Positions 1-11,286 of a stretch of 64,000 nucleotides of DNA are shown here, piece after piece (the stretch's first letter is position 1; each line of letters begins with the position of its first letter). Under the pieces are notes generated by a model, which made no database searches, had not been told where the DNA came from, and worked only from the letters and a program-made list of their open reading frames with translations. The stretch spans positions 60,263,401 through 60,327,400 of the forward strand of contig CM055092.1 in NCBI GenBank assembly GCA_029204225.1, given 5' to 3'. The translations under genes were made by a program, and so were the position numbers. The DNA is from Diphasiastrum complanatum (Eukaryota > Streptophyta > Lycopodiopsida > Lycopodiales > Lycopodiaceae).

Positions 1-225
1 GGCCTTTTGGCGTCGTTTGTTAACCAGTTGTGCATGGTAAGATATGAGTCTGGTCTCGCACAACTGGCTTAACGTAAATAGCCTGGTCTTGACTTGCTAC
101 TCAATTGTAGCTTTCTCATAGAGATCTGTAGAGAAGGCTTCCATGATTCTTAGAGAAGGTACTAAAAATTCTACAGGCATTACCGCCTCTTGACCATACA
201 CTAGATGGAATGGGGTAAATACCGT
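1..225 (-). pseudogene. gypsy integrase C-terminal fragment
   Basis: Reading down from base 225 on the minus strand gives peptides typical of the gypsy integrase tail: TVFTPFHLVYGQEAVMPVEF, then an SLRIMEAF stretch and, after one in-frame TAG, LISYHAQLVNKRRQK. In the family this part follows the DDE core and helps bind DNA. Here it directly follows the RT palm segment in another frame, so about 1.5 kb of pol (connection, RNase H, integrase core) has been deleted. The stop and the missing core make it non-functional. Confidence 0.8.
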
Positions 226-900
226 CCTTTGAAATTATAAGTCTGAGTACTACCCCATGGGTGACCCAGATTTGACACTTATCAGGGTTTAGAGAAATTT
301 CAAATCGACGCCATTGAATGAAGATTTTCTCCAGTGCATCAAGGTGCATAGCAGCTGAGGAATGTACACCCATATCGTCGAGATAAATCTCGACAATCCG
401 ATGTAAGAGGTCTTGGAAGGCCAGTTGCATGACCCGCTGAAACGTTGAAGGGGCGTTGCATAAGCCAAAAGGCATGACATTATAAGCATAAATTCCGTTC
501 TCTATGGCAAAGGCCGTTTTACGTTTATCTTCAGGGGCTATTTGAACAAGGAAATAACTGCTGAATCCATCCAAGAAGCTGAAAGCTTTCTTGCCATTTC
601 CTCTAGGATCTGGGTCGTTAAAGGCAAGGGAAAATGGTCTTTCTTTGTAACCGCATTAAGGTTCTTGAGATCGACACAGATATGAAGTTTGCTATTTTTA
701 TTGGGTACAACCACAATGGGTGATACCCAATCAGTATGTTGGACTTCATAAATGAAGCCAACATCCAGCAATTTCTTAATATCTTCATCGATTCTCTCGC
801 GATAGACGCGGTTACTTCTGTAAGGTTTAGCCCTAACATGCTTAGCATTGTCTTCTAAAGGAATCGTATGGACCACTACTTCAGGCGGAATTCCTTTCAT
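116..900 (-). pseudogene. gypsy reverse transcriptase, frameshifted
   Basis: Two overlapping minus-strand frames together cover the RT fingers and palm. The upstream frame (538-900) carries VSPIVVVPNKNSK and a VDLKNLNAVTKKDHFPLP motif; the downstream frame (116-574) carries MDGFSSYFLVQIAPEDKRKT, a MPFGLCNAPSTFQRVM motif and YLDDM, which is the catalytic YxDD of retroelement RT. A one-base shift near 560-590 separates the frames. Upstream of 900 the same frame continues through a stop to a KYKDVFAWNY motif, typical of the RT N-terminal region, and a second stop near 1,108. RT copies element RNA into cDNA; this copy cannot be made as one protein. Confidence 0.85.
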
Positions 901-1143
901 TTATGTATAGTTCCATGCAAATACATCCTTGTATTTGAGAAGTAAAGTTTCCAGATCAGAAAGTTGTTCGGACGATAGGTGTGCACTAACATGAACTATG
1001 CGATCCATCTCCTCGTCAGGATCTTTAAGGTTTAACGGCATCATTTTAGCTAGTCCTTCAAAGGAGCTGGAACTTGGTGTAGGTTCCTGGTGTGGCTGTG
1101 ATATCTAAATAACAACGTCATCCAGTATGAAGTCTTTAAATTT

Positions 1144-1941
1144 TCATGGGATGTCAAAAGGTGGTTCCACAAAGTTTTTTGGAACTTTGGGAATCATCTT
1201 TGTTGGGTCACTACCGGACGTGGAAGCTTGGTCTGATGGTTTTGTTTCTGTCTCTTTAGACAAGGGCTTAATCAGCTGCTTAAGTTTCTCACGCATCTGT
1301 TTTTGACGCTTGGTTAATTTTGTTTGGATAATTTTATTTTTTTGTAACCGAAGTTTTTGTGGTTTTTGAGTGGGCGGTGTTGTTGCCTCACTTATCATGT
1401 CGGCATTGATTGTATCCCAGACTTCGTCTGGATACACGTCCCATGTGTAGACTTTGGGCTTGGGCCTATACGCGTGTGTGTTGGGTACTTTGGATGTCAG
1501 TTGGATGTAAGTCAACAATTCTGGTGACTTGATCTCTTGAGGAATTGATTTTAGCGAATAATGTTGGCCATCTAGATAAAGGAGTACATGTTCATCCATC
1601 ATTTGAATATCATCCATGGAAAGAATACTTTCTTCCGAGACATGGGCGGTAGAGATGCTAGGTTCTCCTGGGGTGGAAGCTATCAAGTGGCTTCCATGTG
1701 GATCAGCTGATTTAGCATTGTTTTGCTGCTGTTCGTGGTGTTGGCATTGTGCTCTAGTGAGAACTCTAACATGTTCGGATGATATATGACGTGCTGGAAG
1801 GATCATGTTAGGTTGTTTAGGGCAGTCTTTGAAACTGTGTTTACGAACACAATCTGGACACTCCGCATGGTATTGGTTTTTAATTTTACAGTCAACCATG
1901 AAGTGGCCAGTTTTGCCACAAATAAAACAACGGTTGCTCAT
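1144..1941 (-). pseudogene. gypsy gag/nucleocapsid segment with zinc knuckle
   Basis: An open frame of 265 codons starts with a CCHC zinc knuckle, CFICGKTGHFMVDC (CX2CX4HX4C, about residues 5-18), followed by a second Cys/His cluster, CPDCVRKHSFKDC. The rest is polar and low-complexity, with a K/Q-rich stretch near residues 195-220. Zinc knuckles in gag bind element RNA during particle assembly. The frame is open above the first Met for some 30 codons and is followed by stops, so the start is arbitrary. No DSG/DTG protease motif is seen between this and the RT, suggesting loss or strong decay. Confidence 0.65.
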
Positions 1942-2230
1942 TGGTCTTGTGGAAATAGCATAACCATCTTGGATGGCTAGCTGTGCTGGATTTTTTGGTG
2001 GTGTGGAATACTCATCTCATTTGCACGAGCATGAGTGTGCTTCATTTTTGTGACTGAAGCAAGATCCAAATTCAAGATAGATTGATTTTCTGTGTTGAGA
2101 ATTTGTTCTCACATCTGTTGCTAGATTTCATAGGTTGGATCAACATCATCAGTGTTAGATCCTAGGTTGAGATAGCAAGCAACATCTTTCAACTTCATCT
2201 TTGTCATTACTAGAATTTCTCATAAAGAAG

Positions 2231-4826
2231 ATGTCTTCATCTGGTTCACATTTCTTGGAGCACAGTGAGAGATTAACATCTTCCAATTATGCAATGTGGA
2301 AGATTAGAATGGAATCATTGTTGATTCTACAGGATGTAATGGACATTGTGAGTGGAGCTGAAGAAGAACCTGCTGCACCTAATGAAGGTGCAACATTTCA
2401 CAAAAGAACCAGAATTGCCCTTCATTGTATAAAAATGAGTGTAAGCAATAAGTGTTAAGAGAGATCAGTACATGCACCGCTGCCAAGGAAGCTTGGGATA
2501 CTCTAAAAACAATCTATGAAATCAAGAATACTTTGAGATTGCTTACACTTAGAAACCAAATCTTTCTAAGTTATCAGAGAGTAGATGAGAGTGCTTCATC
2601 ATATGTAATGAGAGTTAAGGATCTTCATCAAGAGTTAGCTGGTATTGGAGATGCTCTTAAGAACACTGAACTTGTTCAAGTAGTCCTTAATGGACTTAGA
2701 GATGAGTATGACAATATTGTGCACACTTATGCTATCAGGGAGGATCTTCCATCCTTGGAGACACTGCAAGGTGTTCTCATTGCTGAAGAAAGCAGGCAAG
2801 CGAACAAGATGCTGAGGATCAATAGACTTTCATTGAAAGATGGTGGAGATGACAAAGCACTCTTCATCAGAGACAAGTCAAGAGACAAGGGCAAAGGACA
2901 ACAACACTTCAAAAAGGACAAAGCCAAAGAAGGTAATGAGGATCAGTCCTCACAAGTTGCAACATCTAGTGGCAAGAAGAAGCTATCAAAGATCAAGTAT
3001 TTTTTCCGTGGCAAGAAAGGACATTATGCATCAAACTGTTTCAAGAAGAAAAACCAATCTAAGCAAGCTAACCTTACTAATGAGGATGAGTGTGAGGGTG
3101 TTGAGAGTGAAAGAGAGGATTCTTTAATGATGTCTACTTTTTCATCTTTTCCTTTTAAGAATGAAGAAGTCTGGTGGATATATAGTGGGGCTAGTTCCCA
3201 TATGTCTAGTTCTAAAAACTCTTTCACTAGTCTCATGCCATATCTAGGTGCAAAAAGATCAATCTATACTGCTAATGATGTAGAGTGTATAATTGAAGGA
3301 ATAGGTAGTATTCCACTGCATGCATCATCATCAAAATCTTTTTGCTTGCATGATGTACTTTATGTATCCAGACTAACCAAGAATCTCATTAGTGTAGGAC
3401 AGTTGTTTGATAGTGGATTGGATGTCAAGTTTCAAGTTGACAAGTGTATAATCTCAAGAGAAAATGAGGTTATTGCAAGAGGATCTAGAATTGGTAAGCT
3501 GTACAAACTAGATTCTAAGGAGAGTGCTAACATTTCAGATATTGCTTATGAGACCAAGGTTCTTCAGGAGGATCTGTGGCATAAGAGATTGGGACATCCC
3601 AATTTCAAAGCCATGCAATCTATGGTCAAGGAAGGAAAAGTTGTTGGACTACCAAAGACACTGTCAAAGGAGCTTCTACCTTGTGAAGCTTGTGTTCTGG
3701 CAAAATCACATAAAAGGCCTTTTCCTAGATCAAGCATCAAAACAAAGCAACCATTTGAACTCATCACTCTGATGTTCATTTCTCATCAACTAAGAGCAAA
3801 GGAGGAGCAAATTGCTTTGTTTCCTTTGTAGATGATTATACAAGATATTCTTGGATCTATATGCTGTCTTCTAAAGCCATGGTCTATGATGTTTTTCTTA
3901 CTTTCAAAGCTTATGTAGAAAAGCAGTTTTCTTTCAAGTTGAAAGCTTTGAGAAGTGATAGTGGATGAGAATACACCTCCAATAAGTTTAAAGACGTTTG
4001 TGATAGAGAGAGAATTCAAAGAGAGTTTTCTTGTTCATATACTCCTCAGCAAAATGGAGTTGCTGAGAAAAAAATAGAACTTTGTGTGAATGTGCAAAAG
4101 CCATTAGGCTAGAAGCTTCTCTGCCTAGAGAGTTTTGGGGAGAGGTAGTTGCATGTGCAAACTATCTTTGTAATAGGCTTCCTAATTTTGCAATAGGAGG
4201 AAAAACACCATTTGAGATGTTGTATAAGAAAAAGCCTAAGGTAGATCATCTTAGGATTTTTGGTTGTGTATGCTTTGTGCATGTGCCTCTAGAAACTAGA
4301 AAGATGTAAGCTCCTAGTGCAGTTAAAGGAATTTTTGTAGGATATGCATCTACTAAAAAAGCATACAAAGTATATCTTTCCTCTACTGACAAAAATGTTG
4401 TTAATAGAGATGTGATCTTCCATGAAGATCAGAAGTTTAACTTGGATGATGCACAGATCAAGGAGTCTCATGCAAGGTCAATCATCAATCTTGATGCTAC
4501 TCAAGAGGTGGTGAGGTCGAGGCTTGAGGAGGAGCAAATTCAAGCTACCACACCAAGAAGATCTACACGAGCAAGATCTGAGCCAAGGAGGCTCACATAT
4601 GATGAAGAAAGAAGGCAAGTGGAAGGTGAAAATTCCTATCATGCTCTCTTCATATCAGATGAAGAGCCTAAAGATGTCCAAGAAGCTCTTTAATCCAAGA
4701 TGTGGGTTAAAGCAATGACCCAAGAGTTCGAAGCCTTGATGTCAAATAACACATGGGAGCTTGTGGAGCCACCAAACAACGTGCATGTGATTGGATGTAA
4801 GTGGGTTTTCAGAATCAAGTCTAATC
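2231..4826 (+). pseudogene. Ty1/copia gag-pol pseudogene
   Basis: The order gag, protease, integrase, start of RT is that of Ty1/copia, and the protein resembles the intact element at 45-49 kb throughout. Gag begins at 2,231; a TAA at 2,456 breaks it, and it resumes to 3,831. The zinc knuckle is damaged: its first two cysteines are replaced by Phe and Arg. The protease motif reads WIYSGASSHM, so the catalytic Asp of WIDSGASSHM is lost. The integrase HHCC zinc region (HKRLGHPNFKAM, CEACVLAKSHK) is present. Frameshifts near 3,780 and 4,070 and stops at 3,966 and 4,308 follow. The copy stops just after GCKWVFRIKS at the start of RT, where gypsy sequence takes over. Confidence 0.9.
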
Positions 4827-5325
4827 GCTAAGGATAGTATCCGAAGTGCTCAGGATAGAGCTAAATACTATACCGATCTTAAGAGATCTCCAAGAGATTT
4901 TAAAGTTGATGACTGGGTATGTCTTAGGATTCCAAAAGATTCTAAGACGTTACGTACATGGAAGCCTTATAAGTTGTCAACCCGTTATTGTGGACCTTTC
5001 AGGATTGTACGTAGAATTGGTTCTTTGGCGTATGAACTCGATCTTTAAGGAAAATCGGCTACACACCCAGTATTCCATGTAAGTCGTTTGAAACTAAGTT
5101 TACATGATGGTGATACAGTTGGATCGGATGAGGATTTATCCCATTTGAAAGATTTGTCGTTTAGTGCACCTTTGGAACCCGAGAAAGTGCTCAGAACCAG
5201 AGATAAACAATTGAGAAATCGTTCTATCTCGGAGTGCTTAATTCGGTAGAAGGGTTGTACTGAGGATGATGATTCATGGGAGAGAGTTAATAACATAAAG
5301 AAAAATTTCACGAATTTTAGTTTCT
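4827..5325 (+). pseudogene. gypsy integrase tail and chromodomain
   Basis: The sequence encodes the end of a gypsy integrase (SIRSAQDRAKYYTDLKRS, then STRYCGPFRIVRRIGSLAYE), a stop at 5,046, an HPVFHVSRLKLS segment and a chromodomain-like part (ECLIR, stop, KGCTEDDDSWE). Chromodomains at the integrase end steer chromovirus integration to marked chromatin. It joins copia RT sequence without a gap at about 4,826, so it is the 3' end of a different element. It runs directly into a polypurine tract and LTR. Two stops make it non-coding. Confidence 0.85.
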
Positions 5326-5341
5326 AAGAATAGAAACAGTT

Positions 5342-5355
5342 TAAGGAGGGAAGAA
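5342..5355 (+). other. polypurine tract of gypsy element
   Basis: A purine run (AAGGAGGGAAGAA) lies immediately before the TG that starts the LTR, the usual site where plus-strand DNA synthesis is primed. The same purine tract precedes LTR starts at 33,403 and 40,784. Confidence 0.7.
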
Positions 5356-5879
5356 TGTTATGTCCATGACCAGTACATAGGATACAATATACTCCTAGTC
5401 TTGGATACACGGTACTCCAGTGATACAAATTGTTAGTTATGCCATGTCATACTGGACGTGACCCGAAAGTAACTAATATCCTTGTGAGGCCCAGATTACA
5501 CTAAATGGAGTTTAGGCAAGCTATGAGACAATGTATGCATGTGTAGAGTTATCAATAGCAATTCTATGAATAGTTGGTCCATGCATAAGACTCTATTCCA
5601 GGTGAATCTATGTATAGGGAAATTAGGGCTATGCATGGCTAAGTGTGCAGGATGCTTTTGGCTCTAAATATTGGGTCCAAACTCACCCTACTCCTCATTG
5701 TGATTTTGGATTCATTGCCAGGCTCTCACTCTACATTTATGCTTCTTGTTCCTTGGCTTGGGGGTGAGGCTTCTAGAGATTGATTGGATGCTTCTACTTG
5801 GTTGGGTGGTTTCTCCATAGTGTGTTATCCTTTGTGTTTGGGATTTGTAAGCAGGATCTAAGGAGCTTCCCTTATAACA
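5356..5879 (+). repeat. gypsy 3' LTR (about 524 bp)
   Basis: It starts TGTTATGTCC after the polypurine tract and ends CTTATAACA, so it has TG...CA ends and a short inverted repeat TGTTAT/ATAACA. Its start resembles LTRs at 23,857, 33,403, 40,784 and 52,720, and it shares internal phrases such as GGTTGGGTGG with the last of these. No 5' partner is found upstream. Confidence 0.7.
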
Positions 5880-6147
5880 TCCAAAGTTTCTTTGGTCCCA
5901 AGTTCGATCCTTCCCTTAGAAACCACGAAGCATTGTTTTGAGCTTGCACTTTCAAGTTGTGCCTTTTAACGCTAAATAATTAATGTGGCTTTTTGTGCAC
6001 TCTCCGAACCCCTATATATGAAAAAAATATCAAGCCCTCTTCTTAACAAAGTGCCACTTTGGCTTCATATGGTTGTGTTGGGGCCACACTTGTAGACTAC
6101 TTGTCCCCATGTCTAGTCTACAAGAGGCTATGCGGGTGAGAAAAATG

Positions 6148-6149
<2 letters not shown>
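5880..6149. other. spacer without recognised feature
   Basis: About 270 bases between the gypsy LTR and the CA/TA microsatellite. I see no coding frame or repeat here beyond ordinary AT-rich sequence. Confidence 0.5.
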
Positions 6150-6352
<203 letters not shown>

Positions 6353-6354
6353 TA

Positions 6355-6560
6355 GTTGTGAGTGCCTGTCGTTGACGGGCAATGGCGGCCGATCTAGATG
6401 ACGGCCAATGATTTGGAAATTCAGTACCTCGTTGAAGGACGATTATTTTTCAATGATTTGAAAATTTAGTATCTCGTTGATGGACGAGCAACAATGATTT
6501 AGGAGGAAAGTCGATGGTCGAGTGGCCGATGTATGTGTGTGTATGTACGTGGCTGTCCAT
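6355..6560 (+). repeat. cassette flank, copy 1 (GACGGGCAATGG...GGCCGATCTAG)
   Basis: Directly after the TA tract comes ACTAGT, GACGGGCAATGG and GGCCGATCTAG. The same words occur after the TA tract at 16,950 and again at 17,629. Farther on, GGCCGATGTATGTGT (near 6,522) recurs near 7,650. This is the unique part of a recurring microsatellite-cassette-minisatellite unit. Confidence 0.7.
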
Positions 6561-7255
6561 TCGAGTCTTCGAGAATTTTGAGTCTTGGAAAAAATCGAGT
6601 CTTGGAAAAATTCGAGTCTTGGAAAAAATTCGAGTCTGTCAAAAAATTTGAGTCTTGGAAAAAATTCGAGTCTTTGGAAATTTCAAGTCTTTGAAAATTT
6701 GAGTCTTGGAAAAAATTCGGACCTTTGAAAAATTCGAGTCTTTGGAAAAAAGAAAAATTCGAGCCTTTGTAAAAATTCGAGTCTTTGGAAAAAAAAAATT
6801 AAGTCTTTGAAAAAATTCAAATCTTTGAAATATTTGAGCCTTTGGAGAAAAAAAAGTTCGAGTTTTTGACCATCCATTCGAGTTTTTGAAAAAATTCGAG
6901 TATTTGAAAAAATTCGAGTCTGTTGAAAAATTCGATTCCTTAAAAAAATTTGAGTCTTTGAAAACATTCGAGCCTTTTGAAAAATTCGAGTCATTGGAAA
7001 AAATTCGAGTCTTTGAAAAAAAAAATTCGAGTCTCTAGAAGAATTCGAGTATTTGAAAAAATTTGAGTCTTTATTTGAGTCTTCGGAATTTTTTTTTTTT
7101 TTTACAAATTTGAGTCTTTGGAAAAAAAAAATTTGAGTCTTTCGAAAAATTCGAGTCTGTTCAAAAATTCGAGTCTTTGGAAAAATTTGAGTCTTTGAAA
7201 ACATTCAATCCTTTGAAAAAATTCGAATCTTTGAGAAAATCCGATCCTTTGAAAA
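6560..7255 (+). repeat. minisatellite A, copy 1 (TTCGAGTCTTTGGAAAA)n
   Basis: About 35-40 degenerate units of 16-20 bp with consensus TTCGAGTCTTTGGAAAAA. Unit length varies through A-run length, so a 173-codon minus-strand frame (KTRIF-type repeats) is a by-product. The same array occurs at 17,045-17,630. Confidence 0.95.
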
Positions 7256-7790
7256 ATTTTGATACACTCTCATATAAAAAGAAAAATCTAAAATATATAA
7301 AAATGAGACAGCTACTTAGGATTTTGTGTTGTACCATTTTGGCTGTTGTGTGACTTCAATAAATTCTTTGTAGCCTTGTTAATTTGGCACTCCAATGTTC
7401 AGAGGGTCTCCAATTCTTGTAAATATCCAACCTCTTGGAATCTGAATGCTACCTCATGTGATAGAAGTGGGGATAGGAGCTCTTTCAGAATCAAGTCTTG
7501 GCTTGAACAACGCATTCAGAATCAAGTCTTGGCCTGAATGACGCAGTAGAAAGGGCTCGTGAAAGAAAAGATGTTCCCGCTTTGCGGACATGAAATGTGA
7601 GACAACGGACGAGCAGTGATGGTTTAGGAGGAACGCCGATGGTCGTTGACGGGTGGCCGATGTATGTGTATGTACGTGGCCAAAATACCACGGGTGGACG
7701 TCTGATCTTGGGTATCGAAAATTTACAAATTTTTTGAGTCGATCTCGTATCGAAAAATTCTGATTTTGGGTATCCCGGTCGGGTCTGACT
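7256..7790. other. spacer with partial cassette copy
   Basis: Mostly unassigned. AATCAAGTCTTGGC occurs twice near 7,490-7,530. At about 7,600-7,690 the words GGTTTAGGAGGA and GGCCGATGTATGTGTATGTA repeat the end of the cassette near 6,495-6,550, so the cassette brackets minisatellite A. Confidence 0.5.
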
Positions 7791-7794
7791 TTTT

Positions 7795-8235
7795 CGACCT
7801 TGGTCATCCTTGTCAAAAAAATCCGACCCAATGGAAAAATCCGACCCAAAACATTTTTCAACCCAATGGCATCCTTGTCAAAAACAGATTTTACGACCCT
7901 TGGTCATTTCGGATCAAAAATTTTTGACCCTTGGTCAGGTCGGTTTGGGTCAAAATTTTTCCATCTAATGGTAAAAAATCTGACCCTTGCTCAAGTCGGG
8001 TAGGTCAAAATTTTCTGACCCCTTGGTCGGTTTGGGATAGGTCGAGTCGAAATTTTCCGACCCTTGGTCGGGTCGAGTCGGGTCAAAAATTTTTTGACCC
8101 TTGGTCAGATCGAGTTAGGTCAAAATTTTCCAACCCTTGGTCGGGTCGGGTCGATATTTTCTGACCCTTGATTGGGTCGGGTCAGGTCGGGTTGAAATTT
8201 TCTGATCCTTGGTCAGGTCGGGTCGGGTCGGAACA
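7795..8235 (+). repeat. minisatellite B (GACCCTTGGTCGGGTC)n
   Basis: A degenerate tandem array with core GACCCTTGGTCGGGTCGGGTC followed by an A/T run, about a dozen units of roughly 30-45 bp. Within each unit GACC and GGTC can pair, so single strands may fold. It differs from minisatellite A but directly follows the second half of that cassette. Confidence 0.85.
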
Positions 8236-9150
8236 CAAAATCATCTTACCTTATGAGTTAGAGTTCTGAAGTGATATTCAAGTCCGTTTTGGGACAATAT
8301 AGGGATACTATCAACGACTAACAACAATGTATATCTACCCTAATTGATTGTCACAAAGGCTTATTAAAACCAAAAGCGCCAATAGATGTAAAAGGATCAC
8401 ATGATTTTGTTTGAGCTTTGTCAACAGAAATTAGCTACAATTTGGTCCATTTGCAATAAAGAGACGAAAACATTACTATAAACAAAATTCAACTTCAGCT
8501 ATCTTGATTCAACAAAATCTCATAGAAATATGTTGCTCATCGGTGAAAAAAACTTTGAAAACTGAGTTTATTCCATATCCCCTACTCCAGATCATTAGCA
8601 GGTGATTGAGCAAGTTCTATAAATACTTTCAGTTTTTTTCATTTTTTGTTGCTTCTAACATTTTGTAGGTTAATACCCAAACTGAAATCTTGTTCTGAAA
8701 CCTGAATCTGAATCTATAGCTTTGAGCTTTCTTAATATCTCACGGTGGGTTGCTTCCACATGCACTGTTGAGGTGCTTCTGGCATTTGCAGCCACTATAA
8801 AAGCCAACTGCTTAACTAAGGGTCACTTAACTAACATGGACATAAAGGATTATTCTCCATGCATAGAGCTACAGATTTGAGATGTACTTGTTTTGTAAAG
8901 GTGCACTCATGTGTCATATCTTTCCTTGGTGCAAGAAACTGAATAAAAAGCCTTAGAGAACTTCACCCTTGCCTTGCGTACACGATAAATAAGACACGCA
9001 TATCAAATGATTCAATTATGTTCACGAATAGTAGGAACATCTCTTTCAATTGGTTAAACACAAGGGACAGCCCTAATTTTGATCAGAGAAGGACGGAGTA
9101 AAAACCTAATTTCCAAAGTATATATGAAGTGTGGAAAGAAAAGAGGGTGA
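8236..9150. other. no recognised feature
   Basis: AT-rich, with stops in all frames. I see no transposon motif, RNA gene or repeat in this stretch. Confidence 0.5.
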
Positions 9151-9151
9151 G

Positions 9152-9329
9152 CTACATGTGCATGATTTTTTTTTTCAATCTGTCCATGAGCAGGTCAACT
9201 GTGGATCTGACATTCTCATCGGGCCCTCGAACCATGTTCTTGATACACCTTCAGAAGGGCAACATCGATGGCAATGTGGGATGAGTTAGTGGCAGTGTGA
9301 ATAACGTCGTCAAGCTTCTGGCGATCCAT
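9152..9329 (-). pseudogene. small protein-coding remnant behind a GA tract, unknown family
   Basis: On the minus strand an ATG at 9,329 opens [20 protein letters not shown] and continues for 37 codons to a TGA at 9,216. In the next frame the sequence goes on as GPDENVRSTVDLLMDRLKKK to a TAG at 9,152. Both parts have balanced, protein-like composition with amphipathic helical character, so a single-base shift or an unseen splice may join them. The GA tract 25 bp upstream sits where plant 5' UTRs often carry such repeats. I do not recognise the family. It could be a first exon, a pseudogene or chance. Confidence 0.35.
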
Positions 9330-9348
9330 CTTGTCTTGTGCTTCTTTG

Positions 9349-9481
<133 letters not shown>

Positions 9482-9759
9482 GGAATGCTCCAGCCATCGA
9501 GGGAGAGAGAGAGGGAGATAGAAACCCGATCGAGAGAGAGACCGCGCAGGGGGGAAAAACAAATTTGAAATGTGTGTGTGTGTCGCTAAAAAAAAAAAAG
9601 ACTTGTAGATTTCATTTTTTTACCATTTTTTTAAAACGTTTTTTAGCTTTTGCCTTTGCTTCATTTCTTTGACAGAACAGACTTAGAGCAACTTCTAAAT
9701 CAAGCAATCATCTATGGTTAATGTATCAAATAGAGAGTGTCCATAACATCAAGAAAGAG

Positions 9760-10330
9760 AGCCAACATGCATTGATTAGAACACTCTCTTCGCTACATCC
9801 TCGAATATGCTCAAAAATCTTGAAATTCTTTATCGAAAAACTTCTCTTGTCTTAGAATCATTAAGACAGTACGAAAATGCTTTATATGCTCTTTTGTTGT
9901 TCTACTATAGATCAAAATATCATCTAGAAACACTACTAAAAACTTTCCAAAAAAGGACAAAATAGATTGTTCATTATTTGTTCAAGATGTATCCCGATCT
10001 AATGATATCCCGCTCGAAGCTCGATTTTTTTAAAGAATTTCGCTCCACTTAACTAATCTATGAGATCATCCATTCTAGGGACTAAATATTTGTTTTTTTA
10101 TGATAAGTTTTTGTAGAACCTTGTAGTCCATGCATAATCGGAAACTCTCTTCCTTATATTTATAAAGAATGGGCGCTCTCCATGGTGATTTACTTGACCT
10201 AATGTGTCCCACATGAGATATTCTTCTATTTTCCAAGCCATTTCTCCCTCTTCTTTATGAATAACCAGTATGGATATTTAGAAATGGAGTGGCTACTAGG
10301 GCATCAGTTCTATACTATGGTCCATGGATC
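9760..10330 (-). pseudogene. gypsy RT palm, multiply disrupted
   Basis: Minus-strand fragments across shifting frames match gypsy RT: MDDLID, SGAKFFKKIELRAGYH, then FLDDILIYSRTTKEHI containing the FLDD variant of the catalytic YxDD. At least three stops and shifts break the frame. Confidence 0.7.
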
Positions 10331-10505
10331 GAGTAGGTGATAGACCATAAGGTAATTGCTTAGAAAAAACATCACTAAATTTTTGTTTTAACTCTGGCAG
10401 TAATTGTGGCTCTTGATGAGAATTTGTTACAATCATAAAATACATTCACATCAAAATCATGAACGATATCACAATGCAAACTGGATTGAAAGAAGATGAA
10501 TCGAT

Positions 10506-10727
10506 TCATAATAATTCAGCCAAGGAAATCATCGATGATGGGATTACATCGGTCTCTCCAAAAATAGAGACATTTTTACCATGTACATCTCTAAATACCA
10601 AAGAGCGATTTTTAAAGTCAATATCTAAAAAATCTGATTTGTTAAAAAACCAGTCATATCCTATAATCACATCAATGTGATCAAAATTCATGATGTGAAA
10701 ATTCAAGCGCTCGACATAACCTTGCAT
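10506..10727 (-). pseudogene. gypsy aspartic protease C-terminal part
   Basis: 73 codons with LNFHIMNFDHIDVIIGYDWF. This matches the protease tail of the element at 23,033-23,278 (VNFHVLDLARTDLILGYE), where I/L-x-G-Y-E/D-W follows the catalytic domain. The catalytic DSG part lies upstream in broken sequence. Gag-pol processing would be its role in an intact element. Confidence 0.6.
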
Positions 10728-10920
10728 CTACAGCTCCACGTCGGGGACTTTGACATCCCATATCTTCGTGTCCGACCTTGAGGCTAAGTGGACCTTGTAT
10801 CTGTGATCATTGACCATGGGTGGGCACTTAAATCTTCTACACAAGTCGAGAATTTATGCAATTGTGAGTGCTTTCAGAGTCTAATAAGACGTTATCTTTC
10901 CCTAAAATTTTGCCTCTAAC

Positions 10921-11286
10921 TCAAAACAATTGACTAGGCTTGAAAGTTAATGTACTAAAATTACAACCACACGAACAATTTTCTAATAAATTAAGTTGAC
11001 GTTTACTTAACTCCATTGTCATGAGACTCAATAAATTGTTCTTCCTTTTGGGGCAACATTTCGCTCGATGCCTAGGTTTATTGCACAAAAAACATAGATT
11101 TTCTTTTATTGCCAGCTTGCATGCCTTGTCTTCTTGTTCTTGTTCTTGTTCTTCCAATACTACCTTACTTAGGGTATGGAGTAATTGATTGGGATCGATC
11201 AGTCTTCCCACATCAATGGAGACTGGCCAAATTTTGAGAGAAGAAACGAGTTCATTTCCAACCATCAGAACTTCTTCATTTTCCAT
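10921..11286 (-). pseudogene. gypsy gag nucleocapsid segment
   Basis: 121 codons with an E/Q-rich run (EEQEQEQEDK) and a damaged zinc knuckle, CFLCNKPRHRAKC, then NCSCGCNFSTLTFKPSQLF. The latter parallels DCECECSFSTTSFLPNELS at 23,302-23,790, which confirms shared ancestry. It is open for 121 codons, but the linked protease and RT are broken. Confidence 0.65.

Larger units (their letters stand above)
1..1990 (-). mobile_element. Ty3/gypsy retrotransposon remnant, truncated by window start
   Basis: Read on the minus strand this stretch gives, in order, a gag zinc-knuckle segment, a reverse-transcriptase segment and the tail of an integrase. Protease, RNase H and most of the integrase are missing. 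Several in-frame stops and a frameshift show it is dead. The integrase tail runs off the window at base 1, so the 3' LTR would lie outside. The upper boundary near 1,990 is approximate: homology fades before the copia reading frame that starts at 2,231. Confidence 0.85.

Noticed and set aside
6683-7204. 173-codon minus-strand frame of KTRIF-type repeats
   Set aside because: Arises from a 16-20 bp minisatellite; unit length varies, and the equivalent array at 17 kb gives different peptides on both strands.
7795-8235. Possible CRISPR-like array
   Set aside because: Units are contiguous degenerate tandem repeats without unique spacers, in a plant genome.
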